NCBI GenBank assembly: GCA_943788875.1
Contig: CALSSA010000001.1
Coordinates: forward strand, 1-64,000
Direction: 5' to 3'
Length of the DNA: 64,000 bases
DNA from: an uncultured Pseudomonadales bacterium
GTDB taxonomy: Bacteria; Pseudomonadota; Gammaproteobacteria; Pseudomonadales; Porticoccaceae
Made by a program: the position numbers and the translations under genes. Position 1 is the stretch's first letter, and each line of letters begins with the position of its first letter. This document shows, piece by piece, positions 39,617-47,703 of this stretch. The notes under the pieces were generated by a model. That model saw nothing but the letters and a program-made list of their open reading frames with translations, searched no databases and was not told the origin of the DNA.

Positions 39617-40603
39617 ATGATTCCGCAAACACTTGATTACGGGCCGTTTCTCTCATGGCTCGAAGAGTCTCCCCTCGGCGACTGGGGCGAGACATTGCCC
39701 GAGCTGCTGGCGCAACAGCTGCGCCGCGAGCGCTGGGGTGATATGCCGGAATGGGAGGAGACCCTAAGGCGTCTGCCGGAGATAGATCCGCTTAATATAG
39801 AGCTTAAAACTGAGGTCGCCATTGGCGACACCAGCCTGATGGATAAAGGTCGTAGACTGGCTCTGCAAGCCACATTAATGGGCCTGCACCCCTGGCGCAA
39901 AGGCCCTTACAACTTATTTGGTATGCCGCTAAATACAGAATGGCGCTCGGACTGGAAATGGGATCGAGTTGCGCCGCATCTGGACAGCCTTGAAAACCGT
40001 CTAATTCTGGATGTTGGCTGCGGCAATGGCTACCACTGCTGGCGAATGCTTGGAGAGGGCGCGCGCCGGGTGATTGGCATTGATCCTTCGGTGAAGTTTG
40101 TGTTTCAGTTTCAGGCGATTAAGAACTTTGCTGGCGCCGATATGCCTATCGACGTGCTACCTCTGGGTATAGAACATATGCCCGCCAGACTGGCTGCCTT
40201 TGATACTGTTTTTTCTATGGGCATTCTCTACCACCGCCGCTCACCTATGGGCCATCTACGTGAGCTTAAAGAGCTGCTGCGCCCTGGAGGACAACTAGTA
40301 CTGGAGACTCTGGTTATTGAGGGACCGGAAGGCATGGCCCTAGTACCTGAAGGTCGCTATGCCAAAATGCCCAATGTCTGGTATCTGCCGACGGTGGACA
40401 CGCTACTCAGCTGGATGCGCAAGAATGGCTTTAAACACCCTAGACTGGTGGATATAAGTACCACTAGTATTAAGGAACAACGCAGCACTGACTGGATGAC
40501 CTTTGAGTCTCTGCAGGATTTTCTAGATCCGGATGATCATAGCAAAACAATTGAAGGCCATCCTGCTCCGATCAGAGCAGTGATATTAGCTGAGGCTCCT
40601 TAA
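39617..40603 (+). CDS. cmoB: tRNA U34 carboxymethyltransferase
   Basis: This 328-residue enzyme transfers the carboxymethyl group from carboxy-SAM to 5-hydroxyuridine at tRNA position 34. Motifs PWRKGPYNLFG, LDVGCGNGYHCWRM (cofactor loop near 131-144) and FSMGILYHRRSPMGHL are diagnostic. The ATG giving MIPQTLDYGPF is chosen over one 27 bp upstream. It is a single gene on the plus strand here. Confidence 0.94.
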   Translation: MIPQTLDYGPFLSWLEESPLGDWGETLPELLAQQLRRERWGDMPEWEETLRRLPEIDPLNIELKTEVAIGDTSLMDKGRRLALQATLMGLHPWRKGPYNLFGMPLNTEWRSDWKWDRVAPHLDSLENRLILDVGCGNGYHCWRMLGEGARRVIGIDPSVKFVFQFQAIKNFAGADMPIDVLPLGIEHMPARLAAFDTVFSMGILYHRRSPMGHLRELKELLRPGGQLVLETLVIEGPEGMALVPEGRYAKMPNVWYLPTVDTLLSWMRKNGFKHPRLVDISTTSIKEQRSTDWMTFESLQDFLDPDDHSKTIEGHPAPIRAVILAEAP

Positions 40604-40824
40604 CAAGAAACACATAAATAAAAAGATCCTAGATAAATTAAAGGGCATTACAAACCCAATGCAGACAATACTGATCAATAAGCGTTGTTGCGGCGGCGCT
40701 CAGTACGGCTAAACGTGGAGTATTGGGGCGGGCTGAACATCTGTGGATTCAGGTGGATCTTTAGAGGGTTTTGAGCTGGAGACTTCTTGGAAGCTTTCTA
40801 GAAAATCAGACTGCTCATTCCTAG
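40604..40824. other. Intergenic region between convergent cmoB and ald
   Basis: About 220 bp between the cmoB stop and the ald terminator. I see no ORF with a ribosome-binding site and no RNA gene. A short GC-rich inverted GTTGCGGCGGCG-like patch near 40685 does not form a convincing hairpin. Confidence 0.4.
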
Positions 40825-40857
40825 CAAAAAAACCACCGCGGGTAAGCAGTGGTTTTT
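40825..40857 (-). terminator. Intrinsic terminator of ald
   Basis: AAACCAC ... GTGGTTT pairs around a 12-nt loop and is followed on the minus strand by a seven-T run. It lies 23 bp after the ald stop. Symmetric A and T runs make it usable in both directions. Confidence 0.8.
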
Positions 40858-40879
40858 GGACCTGACATAAATGGCTGGG

Positions 40880-41995
40880 TTATGCCTTTAATGCCTCATC
40901 TGCTGCTACATACTGGTATTCCAGAGCGTCAGCTACTGCTTTGTAGGTCACTTTGCCTTTGTGAATATTAAGGCCATTCTGCAAGTTCTTATCTCTGAAC
41001 AGGCTGCTTATGGGGTCATCAGCCAGGGCCAGCGCATAGGGCAATGTGGCGTTGTTCAGTGCGATGGTAGCTGTGCGCGCCACACCACCCGGCATATTGG
41101 CGACACAATAATGAACCACATCATCAATGATATAGGTTGGGTGTTCATGGGTAGTGGCTTTGGAGGTCTCAAAGCAACCGCCCTGATCAATGGCTACATC
41201 CACTACCACCGAGCCCTTCTTCATGCGTCCGATAAGGTCTCGTGACAGCAACTTGGGGGCCGCAGCACCGGGAATAAGCACAGCACCGATAATCAGGTCG
41301 GCCTCAATAGCATAGTCCTCAACCGCCGCTGCCGTAGAGTAAACACAGCGCGCCCGGCCTTCATACTTGGCATCAAGCTCGCGCAACCGGGGGATTGAGC
41401 GATCCAATATAGTCACATCTGCGCCCATGCCCACAGACATTGCTGCGGCATTGTCACCCACTACACCCCCACCAATAACCAGCACCTTGGCCGGTGCAAC
41501 ACCGGGCACACCCCCCAGTAACACACCGCGACCACCCTGAGCCTTCTCCAGATGATGAGCCCCTGCCTGCACGGACATACGGCCAGCAACTTCGGACATG
41601 GGCGCCAGCAATGGTAGTCCGGCCTGATTATCCGTGACCGTCTCATAGGCAACACAGGTTGCACCAGACTCAATCAATAATTTGGTTTGTTCGGGATCTG
41701 GGGCCAGATGCAGATAGGTATATAAAATTTGCCCTTCCCGCAGCATCTTGCACTCGGCGGGCTGAGGCTCTTTGACCTTTACCACCATATCAGCCCGGGC
41801 AAATATCTCACCAGCCGAATCAGCCATCTCAGCACCAGCCTGAATATATTCTGCATCGCTAAAGTCGATCGCCAGACCAGCCATACGCTCGACAATAACG
41901 CTGTGACCGCGCTTGACCAGTTCATTGACAGATGACGGGGTCAGGCCAACGCGATATTCGTGATTCTTAATTTCCTTAGGCACACCAACCAACAT
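40880..41995 (-). CDS. ald: Alanine dehydrogenase
   Basis: This 371-residue NAD-dependent enzyme interconverts alanine and pyruvate plus ammonia. The start MLVGVPKEIKNHEYRVGLTP, the MVVKVKEPQ lysine segment and the Rossmann VLVIGGGVVGDNAA near 170 are typical, and the C-terminal HYCVANMPGGVARTAT motif is complete. A divergent Lrp/AsnC gene starts 168 bp away, the usual partner of ald. Confidence 0.95.
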   Translation of the reverse strand: MLVGVPKEIKNHEYRVGLTPSSVNELVKRGHSVIVERMAGLAIDFSDAEYIQAGAEMADSAGEIFARADMVVKVKEPQPAECKMLREGQILYTYLHLAPDPEQTKLLIESGATCVAYETVTDNQAGLPLLAPMSEVAGRMSVQAGAHHLEKAQGGRGVLLGGVPGVAPAKVLVIGGGVVGDNAAAMSVGMGADVTILDRSIPRLRELDAKYEGRARCVYSTAAAVEDYAIEADLIIGAVLIPGAAAPKLLSRDLIGRMKKGSVVVDVAIDQGGCFETSKATTHEHPTYIIDDVVHYCVANMPGGVARTATIALNNATLPYALALADDPISSLFRDKNLQNGLNIHKGKVTYKAVADALEYQYVAADEALKA

Positions 41996-42111
41996 TTCAA
42001 ATCCCTCTTTTTAAAGCAATAGTTAAAAGCATCTATCAAAGGCACTAACGCGCTCATCAAGTTATTTGGTAATTCTAGTCAATCACCATAATAATTCTTT
42101 ATTAAAATCGG

Positions 42112-42117
42112 TATAAT
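42112..42117 (+). promoter_or_regulatory. Candidate -10 element for the Lrp-type gene
   Basis: A perfect TATAAT lies 47 bp upstream of the regulator ATG within an AT-rich 168-bp divergent region. No clear -35 hexamer is seen at 17 bp, which would be consistent with activator dependence. The surrounding A/T-rich direct repeats may bind the Lrp-type protein. Confidence 0.4.
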
Positions 42118-42163
42118 CCAGAATATTTTTATACTTTAGACATTTAAACAGGATATTTTATTT

Positions 42164-42661
42164 ATGGCTTCTACAGCAGAAACCACCGACAAACTGGGCA
42201 AAATTGACCGCCATATACTGCGATTGCTACAGAAAGACGGACGCATAAGCTATACAGACCTAGCCCGTGAAGTCGGGCTCTCCGTGACCCCCTGTATCGA
42301 GCGCGTCAAGCGACTCGAACGCAATGGCTATATTCTTGGCTACTCAGCACAGGTATGCCCACAAAAACTTAATGCCAGCCTGGTGGTGTTTGTGCAGATA
42401 AGGCTCAACCACACCTCCCAGAAAAACTTCGAAGAATTCCACCGCTCAGTGTTGGACCTGGAAAATGTGCAGAGCTGCTTTTTAGTCTCCGGCAACTATG
42501 ACTACCTGCTCAAAGCCAGAGTTGCTGATATGGGCGCCTACAGAGAACTGCTCGGACATCGAATACTCAAACTGCCCGCCGTTCAGGAGTCCACCAGCTA
42601 CGTGGTGATGGAAGAGCTCAAAGAGACAATGGCGGTGCCAGTGCCCTACAGCCGAAAATAA
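42164..42661 (+). CDS. Lrp/AsnC-family transcriptional regulator
   Basis: This 165-residue protein has an N-terminal helix-turn-helix (ILRLLQKDGRISYTDLAREVGLS, in residues 18-41) and a C-terminal RAM domain with the SGNYDYLLK motif (about 111-119) that binds amino acids. Size and motif order match Lrp. Divergent placement from ald suggests alanine- or leucine-responsive control of alanine catabolism. Confidence 0.92.
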   Translation: MASTAETTDKLGKIDRHILRLLQKDGRISYTDLAREVGLSVTPCIERVKRLERNGYILGYSAQVCPQKLNASLVVFVQIRLNHTSQKNFEEFHRSVLDLENVQSCFLVSGNYDYLLKARVADMGAYRELLGHRILKLPAVQESTSYVVMEELKETMAVPVPYSRK

Positions 42662-42751
42662 GCTATAAAAACCAACGAATATCCCCAGCTTAAGGTTGAC
42701 TCAATTCCTCCGCTCACCTATAGTGCGCTACCTCAGAAATGAGTCCAAAAC

Positions 42752-42828
42752 GCACTCGTAGCTCAGCTGGATAGAGTACCCGGCTACGAACCGGGCGGTC
42801 GAAGGTTCGAATCCTTCCGAGTGCGCCA
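42752..42828 (+). tRNA. tRNA-Arg(ACG)
   Basis: The 77-nt cloverleaf has acceptor arms GCACTCG / CGAGTGC, a D arm GCTC / GAGT, an anticodon arm CCCGG-CTACGAA-CCGGG with anticodon ACG, a T arm GAAGG-TTCGAAT-CCTTC and an encoded CCA. A34 would be edited to inosine by TadA to read CGU, CGC and CGA. Confidence 0.97.
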
Positions 42829-43469
42829 CATATAAAAAGCCCGCCTTCTAGGCGGGTTTTTTGTATGTGCTGTACGACGAGGTGAGAACCTTCCGTTCGA
42901 CTAGTTATCCCCACGGGATAACTTGGACCAAGCCGCCACGCGGCGATGCTTCGTAGAAGTTTAAACAGGCCATGACCTGTTTAAAGTCAATCCTTCCGAG
43001 TGCGCCACATATAAAAAGCCCGCCTTCTAGGCGGGTTTTTTGTATGTGCTGTACGACGAGGTGAGAACCTTCCGTTCGACTAGTTATCCCCACGGGATAA
43101 CTTGGACCAAGCCGCCACGCGGCGATGCTTCGTAGAAGTTTAAACAGGCCATGACCTGTTTAAAGTCAATCCTTCCGAGTGCCCACATATAAAAAGCCCG
43201 CCTTCTAGGCGGGTTTTTTTATGTGCTGTACGACGAGGTGAGAACCTTCCGTTCGACTAGTTATCCCCACGGGATAACTTGGACCAAGCCGCCACGCGGC
43301 GATGCTTCGTAGAAGTTTAAACAGGCCATGACCTGTTTAAAGTCAATCCTTCCGAGTGCCCACATATAAAAAGCCCGCCTTCTAGGCGGGTTTTTTTATG
43401 TGCTGTACGACGAGGTGAGAACCTTCCGTTCGACTAGTTATCCCCACGGGATAACTTGGACCAAGCCGC
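42810..43469 (+). repeat. Tandem array of 3.7 tRNA-Arg 3'-end repeats
   Basis: Units lie at 42810-42988 (179 bp), 42989-43167 (179), 43168-43344 (177) and 43345-43469 (partial, 125). Each begins with the last 19 nt of tRNA-Arg (AATCCTTCCGAGTGCGCCA), followed by the intrinsic terminator and about 125 bp of structured DNA. In unit 1 these are hairpins AGGT-GAGA-ACCT (42880-42891, a GNRA loop), GTTATCCC-CAC-GGGATAAC (42904-42922), GCCGC-CAC-GCGGC (42932-42944), CTTC-GTA-GAAG (42949-42959) and TTTAAACAGG-N6-CCTGTTTAAA (42960-42985). Units 1 and 2 are identical apart from the tRNA flank; units 3 and 4 share a lost G in the tRNA relic and a one-base change after the T-run. The layout matches the E. 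coli tyrT repeats. Confidence 0.93.
42840..42862 (+). terminator. Intrinsic terminator after tRNA-Arg (first of four copies)
   Basis: CCCGCC-TTCTA-GGCGGG followed by six T's begins 11 nt after the tRNA CCA. The same hairpin recurs in every unit of the downstream array at 43019-43041, 43197-43220 and 43374-43397; the last two have seven T's. Confidence 0.93.
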
Positions 43470-43539
43470 AGCACAACGCTACCCCACAAGGGCATGAACA
43501 AACCAAAATCTATGCACAGCTCATCCCCCCAATCAGATT

Positions 43540-45054
43540 TCAAAAATCTATCGTACCTTCCCCCGGAGATCGAATCATTTCGTCAGGGTACTCAGGTATT
43601 GGAAATGTAAACTGAGAGACCTCCGTATCATCAAGGTCATCTATCCCATCATGGTCTGCATCAGTGGATGTCAATGGGTCGAGCGGAAAGGCGTCCCTAT
43701 AGTTCAGAACACCATCATCATCAGTGTCTTCGTCCGCCAAATAAAAAGCCCCAGAATAAACTGGATCCTTCACTGAATCACCAAGCTCAAAATCATTTAA
43801 CAGCAGAGCACCAGTTTCAGGGATCTCCCCCGCAAGCCTATCAATCATATTGTGATCAGGCGTCTTCAGAGACGTCCCTATTGCCAGCTCTGAATCGGTA
43901 CAGTTTGCCATGTCTACATGCGCATAAACGGTAAATGGCTTTAACACTCTGACCAGGTATTTTTGCTGATCATCACCGACCACTATCGCGCCATCCGGCA
44001 TCGAAAAACTCGGTAGCATAGCAGCGTTTAGAGACCCCACAGCTACCAGGGCCCCATCTTTCAGCGATCTGGTGGCATATGGGATAGCTACATTGCTTCC
44101 AGAAATAGCCGAGCTAACAGCAAACTGCTCTAAAACCCCATTATTGTCATAAGTAACATTGATGGACTCAGCTATCCTATCCCCATCAACATTGTAAACC
44201 CCATAACCATCACCGTGGACGTACTGCCAGCTCGCTTCTCGGCTGAGACAAATTTCAGACGGTTGACTAACTGTATTGTTCCTAAACAGCAAAAAGTCAT
44301 CGTTGTAAGCAATATCTATATTTTTGTATAACTGTGAAGGAAACTCGCCTTGCATGCCCCCGCTGCGTCGCGCGATAACGGAACCATAACCCACGCCATT
44401 TTCATCATGGATTATATTGGCCGAATAAAAATCCTTTATCATCCCGGCGACAAAATTCGAACTTACCAATACCAAGTCAACAAACGAAACCGTCTTATAT
44501 TGGATTCTGCCATCATCTAGCCTATTCGATGATGAGCTCCAGCTATATATATGTTCCTCATTGTCATCAATGAAATTCCACGCCAGATCCATGATGCCGT
44601 AGGGATTAGTTACAGTAACCTCTTCTTCAAGCACGATCTTGGCTCTATCATCGGCCCCAGTGCCACTGGGTTGCACCCAGGTTTCTATCGTCAGCGGCGA
44701 GTCACTCCTATTCTGCCCAACACGGAAAATACGAGGAAGATCGTTTTCAGAATTTTCACAACGCTTATCATCTAACGTGGCCAGATAGGCGAACGAGGCC
44801 TCTTCATCCTCGACTTTTTTAAAGTTAACAAAGTCTTTGTAGGATGACCGATTAAACAGGCACAAGACCACATTTAACCCTCCAAATGGAGTTTGTGTAA
44901 TAAATGGATGATAAAGTTTAATGGTAAAATCTGTCCAAATGGGCTTGCTTCTATCGGCGACATCCTCTTTGGTAAATCCAAAACTTTGTAGAGAAAAAAT
45001 CATTAGAGTCGTCAGCAAACCGATCGGTTTTAGAGCATTCAAAAGGCAAGTCAT
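43540..45054 (-). CDS. Secreted protein with calcium-binding C-terminal repeats, function unknown
   Basis: This 504-residue protein has an N-terminal signal peptide (hydrophobic stretch about 10-26, cleavage near SFG) and no domain I recognise over most of its length. Residues about 455-485 hold aspartate-rich motifs (DEDTDDDGVLNYRDAFPLDP, then DADHDGIDDLDD) like thrombospondin type 3 or EF-hand-like calcium-binding repeats found in surface proteins. Its start ATG overlaps the stop of the small lipoprotein gene by 4 bp, so the two are translated together. It lies just after the tRNA-Arg array in a low-GC accessory stretch. Confidence 0.65.
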   Translation of the reverse strand: MTCLLNALKPIGLLTTLMIFSLQSFGFTKEDVADRSKPIWTDFTIKLYHPFITQTPFGGLNVVLCLFNRSSYKDFVNFKKVEDEEASFAYLATLDDKRCENSENDLPRIFRVGQNRSDSPLTIETWVQPSGTGADDRAKIVLEEEVTVTNPYGIMDLAWNFIDDNEEHIYSWSSSSNRLDDGRIQYKTVSFVDLVLVSSNFVAGMIKDFYSANIIHDENGVGYGSVIARRSGGMQGEFPSQLYKNIDIAYNDDFLLFRNNTVSQPSEICLSREASWQYVHGDGYGVYNVDGDRIAESINVTYDNNGVLEQFAVSSAISGSNVAIPYATRSLKDGALVAVGSLNAAMLPSFSMPDGAIVVGDDQQKYLVRVLKPFTVYAHVDMANCTDSELAIGTSLKTPDHNMIDRLAGEIPETGALLLNDFELGDSVKDPVYSGAFYLADEDTDDDGVLNYRDAFPLDPLTSTDADHDGIDDLDDTEVSQFTFPIPEYPDEMIRSPGEGTIDF

Positions 45055-45230
45055 GATGATGCTCCCGTAGAAAACAAAACGACCTCATTGGGCAACGTCT
45101 TCACTTCAAGAACCGCAGGAGCAGGCGGTGCCGGTGGCCCAGGTATCGGGCTACTATTATTGGAAGAACCGCCTCCGCAAGAGACGCAAATAAACATGAT
45201 GGGAAGGATCGCTATGGATTTGATAGTCAT
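45051..45230 (-). CDS. 59-residue proline-rich lipoprotein
   Basis: A short gene of 60 codons encodes a lipoprotein: MTIKSIAILPIMFICVSCGG, with lipobox VSC before a GGGSSNNSS spacer, a proline/alanine run, and ~25 further residues. An AAGGAG site sits 6 bp before the ATG. It overlaps the start of the 504-residue secreted protein by 4 bp (ATGA), strong evidence for an operon and for a joint role at the cell surface. No homologue is recognised. Confidence 0.75.
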   Translation of the reverse strand: MTIKSIAILPIMFICVSCGGGSSNNSSPIPGPPAPPAPAVLEVKTLPNEVVLFSTGASS

Positions 45231-45478
45231 CGATTTCTCCTTGGATTATCATCCGATGTTAGACTATTCTAATGTGAATTGATACTCAATCATAGGCAAT
45301 CACACCTAAGGCACCAGTGTTTCTGGCGAAATGGAGTGGATGTGAATAGATATGTATAGACATTATCAGAAACAATCAATGTTTATTACATCGATCAGGC
45401 GTGTATATCCTCAGACTTTAACAGGCTGGTAATGGCGCTTTTTTTAAACAGACCTGAGAGAAACTTAATAATAAAAAT
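45231..45478. other. Upstream region of the lipoprotein-secreted protein operon
   Basis: This 248-bp AT-rich region should contain the promoter of the minus-strand operon. No RNA gene or terminator is seen. Confidence 0.35.
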
Positions 45479-45576
45479 ATGCTTTGGTACGAGACTAAAG
45501 TGCTAAAAAGAAGAGGGAAAACCACCTCAAATATCCAATCGCTGTTGCAATCAGCCACCCGACATTACTGTCATGG

Positions 45577-45760
45577 CGCGTTAGCGTTTATTGCCCCAAC
45601 CCCAGACTATGAAGCCCAGACATCTTATACAGCGACAATCAATGTCAAAGATGGCTTAGATACCGTTACCAGAGAAGTTATTTTTGGTATAGAAAACGAC
45701 CCCGATGATGACTTAGTACTGGCGGTCGATCAGGATCGCAGTGTCATGGCAGGGCTCTAA
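45577..45760 (+). pseudogene. Fragment of a cadherin-like domain protein
   Basis: An open frame (a longer frame starts near 45479) encodes ALAFIAPTPDYEAQTSYTAT followed by INVKDGLDTVTREV, the pattern of bacterial cadherin-type repeats of large surface adhesins (PDYE...TSYTATV.V.DG). It has no fitting ribosome-binding site, no signal peptide and only one partial repeat, so I treat it as a remnant of a lost surface-protein gene. Confidence 0.5.
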
Positions 45761-46163
45761 ATCAACCTCGCGTACATTTGCAGCAATGCCACAGCAATTT
45801 GCACTGTAGTTGCAAAACTTGCGCCACAGCACAGATTTGCGCTCTTCGTAAGCACCTCCCTGCAATTTAACGCAAAGGCAGAATCACACACACAAATGTA
45901 CAGACAGTCGTGTTTTTATACTGATTAACATTGAAATCAGAAAGGTCATTGAAAGCAGTGTGTACAGAGAAATAGGCTTTACGGTAAATTATATTTAGTA
46001 AGACAAGGTGAGAACCTTGTGTTTTGGTACCTAACGAATCTGGTTCACCCAGTGAGGTCATGATAAACTCCAACGTCTTAAGCAAGCCGAAACTCAAATG
46101 CAACCTGAATTAGCACTATAAAGTAGTGCTGTTATCCTAACACTTAGAGAATGGATGTTAATT
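45761..46163. other. Non-coding stretch with a hairpin like that of the tRNA-Arg repeats
   Basis: This 400-bp region has no supported gene. Near 46003-46020 the sequence ACAAGGT-GAGA-ACCTTGT forms a 7-bp hairpin with a GAGA loop. Seventeen bases here (GACAAGGTGAGAACCTT) match the tRNA-Arg unit (GACGAGGTGAGAACCTT) at 16 positions. Confidence 0.45.
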
Positions 46164-46520
46164 ATGCTTAAACTTAAAGCCATGGTAGTTTTCTGCGCCC
46201 TACCCTTATTGGCTAACTGCGCGTCCACCCCTAATAGTATAGCAGCAGTGCCATATCCCGATCAGGTCTTCAGAAATATGACCTGCGATCAAATAAAGGC
46301 CGAGTACCTAAAAATCGAAGCCAGTGTAGTGAAAATTACAGGGCAGCAGAGTTCTGAAAGGAGAAACGATCAAGGAATGAGTCTAGCAGGTGGGATGTTG
46401 TTAGGTTCATCATTCTTATTAACTGAGGGTAATACAGAGACTGCTTCCCAGCTAGCACTTATCAAGGGTAAATACGAATCTGTAAGCCGGGTCAGCGCAG
46501 AGAAAAATTGCGCGCCTTAG
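46164..46520 (+). CDS. Small lipoprotein of unknown function
   Basis: This 118-residue protein begins MLKLKAMVVFCALPLLANCA, with lipobox LANC, and the mature part is about 100 residues with C residues near positions 44 and 116. A short alanine/glycine segment (MSLAGGMLLGSSFLL) in the middle may be a membrane helix or glycine-zipper. A GGA site 9 bp upstream favours this ATG over one 9 bp earlier. It resembles small lipoproteins of the YgdR/OmpA-associated glycine-zipper kind only in a general way. Confidence 0.65.
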   Translation: MLKLKAMVVFCALPLLANCASTPNSIAAVPYPDQVFRNMTCDQIKAEYLKIEASVVKITGQQSSERRNDQGMSLAGGMLLGSSFLLTEGNTETASQLALIKGKYESVSRVSAEKNCAP

Positions 46521-46668
46521 TCTGCGCCGCAGTACCTTTCCTGCATTGCCCCACACAAGATAAAAATAACCAACACGAGACTACTACTGCCATAATGCGG
46601 TATCAGCACCCTAAGGATTTTAGGTTGCTGATACAGCTACACAACTCTCTTGGCGCACAAAACCAGTA

Positions 46669-47400
46669 CTAGGATTTGGTGTCATTTTTACTGAAAAAAG
46701 CCAGACTCAATCCACTCATAAAAATAAGATGTTCATCCGGAGTATTTGCGACATCAGAGTCGACCAGAATAACCTTTTTCTTTTCAAACCAACCTATTGC
46801 CCCTAGCGCCTCTGCTCCGTCAGAAATTTTGTATCCTACAGGCTTGGGATTCTTTCGTTTGTTTCCAACCACACTGTGCAGTGAACTGCCCTGCAACTCT
46901 CGGCCATCCGGTAAAGTAATTATTACCTTGCGGTTTTCGACAGGCGGGCCCATCGAGAACTTTGGCTTTTTATAAGGTAACACCACTAAGACCGCGGTTT
47001 GCTCACCACTTTGCATGACACATTGATAGTCGATTGCGCCCTGGCGCTCAAATGTCATCCCGTATTGGTTAGTTATTTCCTTTTTTATTCCAGAACAAAA
47101 TATGGTCCAAGTACCATAGGTATCATGTACCAGCGTTATATCCGTCGAGGTCTTTGATTTACCAAACCCCATAAACGAACTAGAAGACTTTCTGTTTTTC
47201 CATGTCCCTGTATAGGGGCCAATGTTCAAATCCTGGGTTTTGAAGTTAAACTTCATTAGTAACGACTTTGTTGGGTAGGTCGTCGCTCCCGCAAAATCTT
47301 CTTCAAAATTTGTATCAGCCACCTTAAAAAAGGCAGTAGCAGGTAAAGTGGTCATTAACGAGACCCAAAATAGGATATTCGTGAGGTGCATTCTAATCAT
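46669..47400 (-). CDS. Secreted protein of unknown function
   Basis: This 243-residue protein has a signal peptide (LTNILFWVSLMTTLPATAFF, cleavage near ATA-FF). The mature part is basic and beta-rich, and includes TYGTWTIFCSG and VIITLPDGRELQGSSL segments. A TTGGAG site precedes the ATG. I do not recognise the family. It is a single gene among accessory genes, with no terminator hairpin obvious. Confidence 0.65.
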   Translation of the reverse strand: MIRMHLTNILFWVSLMTTLPATAFFKVADTNFEEDFAGATTYPTKSLLMKFNFKTQDLNIGPYTGTWKNRKSSSSFMGFGKSKTSTDITLVHDTYGTWTIFCSGIKKEITNQYGMTFERQGAIDYQCVMQSGEQTAVLVVLPYKKPKFSMGPPVENRKVIITLPDGRELQGSSLHSVVGNKRKNPKPVGYKISDGAEALGAIGWFEKKKVILVDSDVANTPDEHLIFMSGLSLAFFSKNDTKS

Positions 47401-47703
47401 GGTTAATCTCCAAAAAAATTAGGGTCGAAAATCATTAACAATCAATGACGCAGGATGTGTATTTATACAATATTAGAGCCTTAAAAATATAAACTCTTTT
47501 ATATAAGGGTATTATAGTTTTTGGCAGTAGCAGTAAAGATTCGCTTCCAACAACCTAACTGTCTTTCCAAACATCGGTATCTTACAGATTTCTGGGCTAT
47601 AAAGGCACAATTTTAAACTCACTGGTCTGGGTTGCTAGACATGCTGCGCGGTAGGTTTGGCTATTTAGTCTGGTGACTGGGTAAGTAGCAATTAACCTGG
47701 CTC
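47401..47703. other. Intergenic region, nothing recognised
   Basis: About 300 bp of AT-rich sequence between two minus-strand genes. I see no ORF with a plausible start, tRNA or terminator. Confidence 0.4.

Noticed and set aside
42714-43093. Minus-strand ORFs across the tRNA-Arg array (starting MGITSRTEGSHLV)
   Set aside because: They are antisense translations of the tRNA and its repeat; the same peptide recurs because the DNA repeats. They have no fitting ribosome-binding site.
42810-43469. CRISPR array
   Set aside because: The units are long (about 179 bp) with no variable spacers; the sequence between hairpins is identical from copy to copy.
45088-45282. Plus-strand glycine-rich ORF
   Set aside because: It is the reverse of the small lipoprotein gene on the minus strand, which has a good ribosome-binding site and lipobox.
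45867-46103. Minus-strand ORF containing GSHLV near the 46-kb hairpin
   Set aside because: The resemblance to the antisense tRNA-Arg ORFs only reflects the shared hairpin DNA; no ribosome-binding site is seen.
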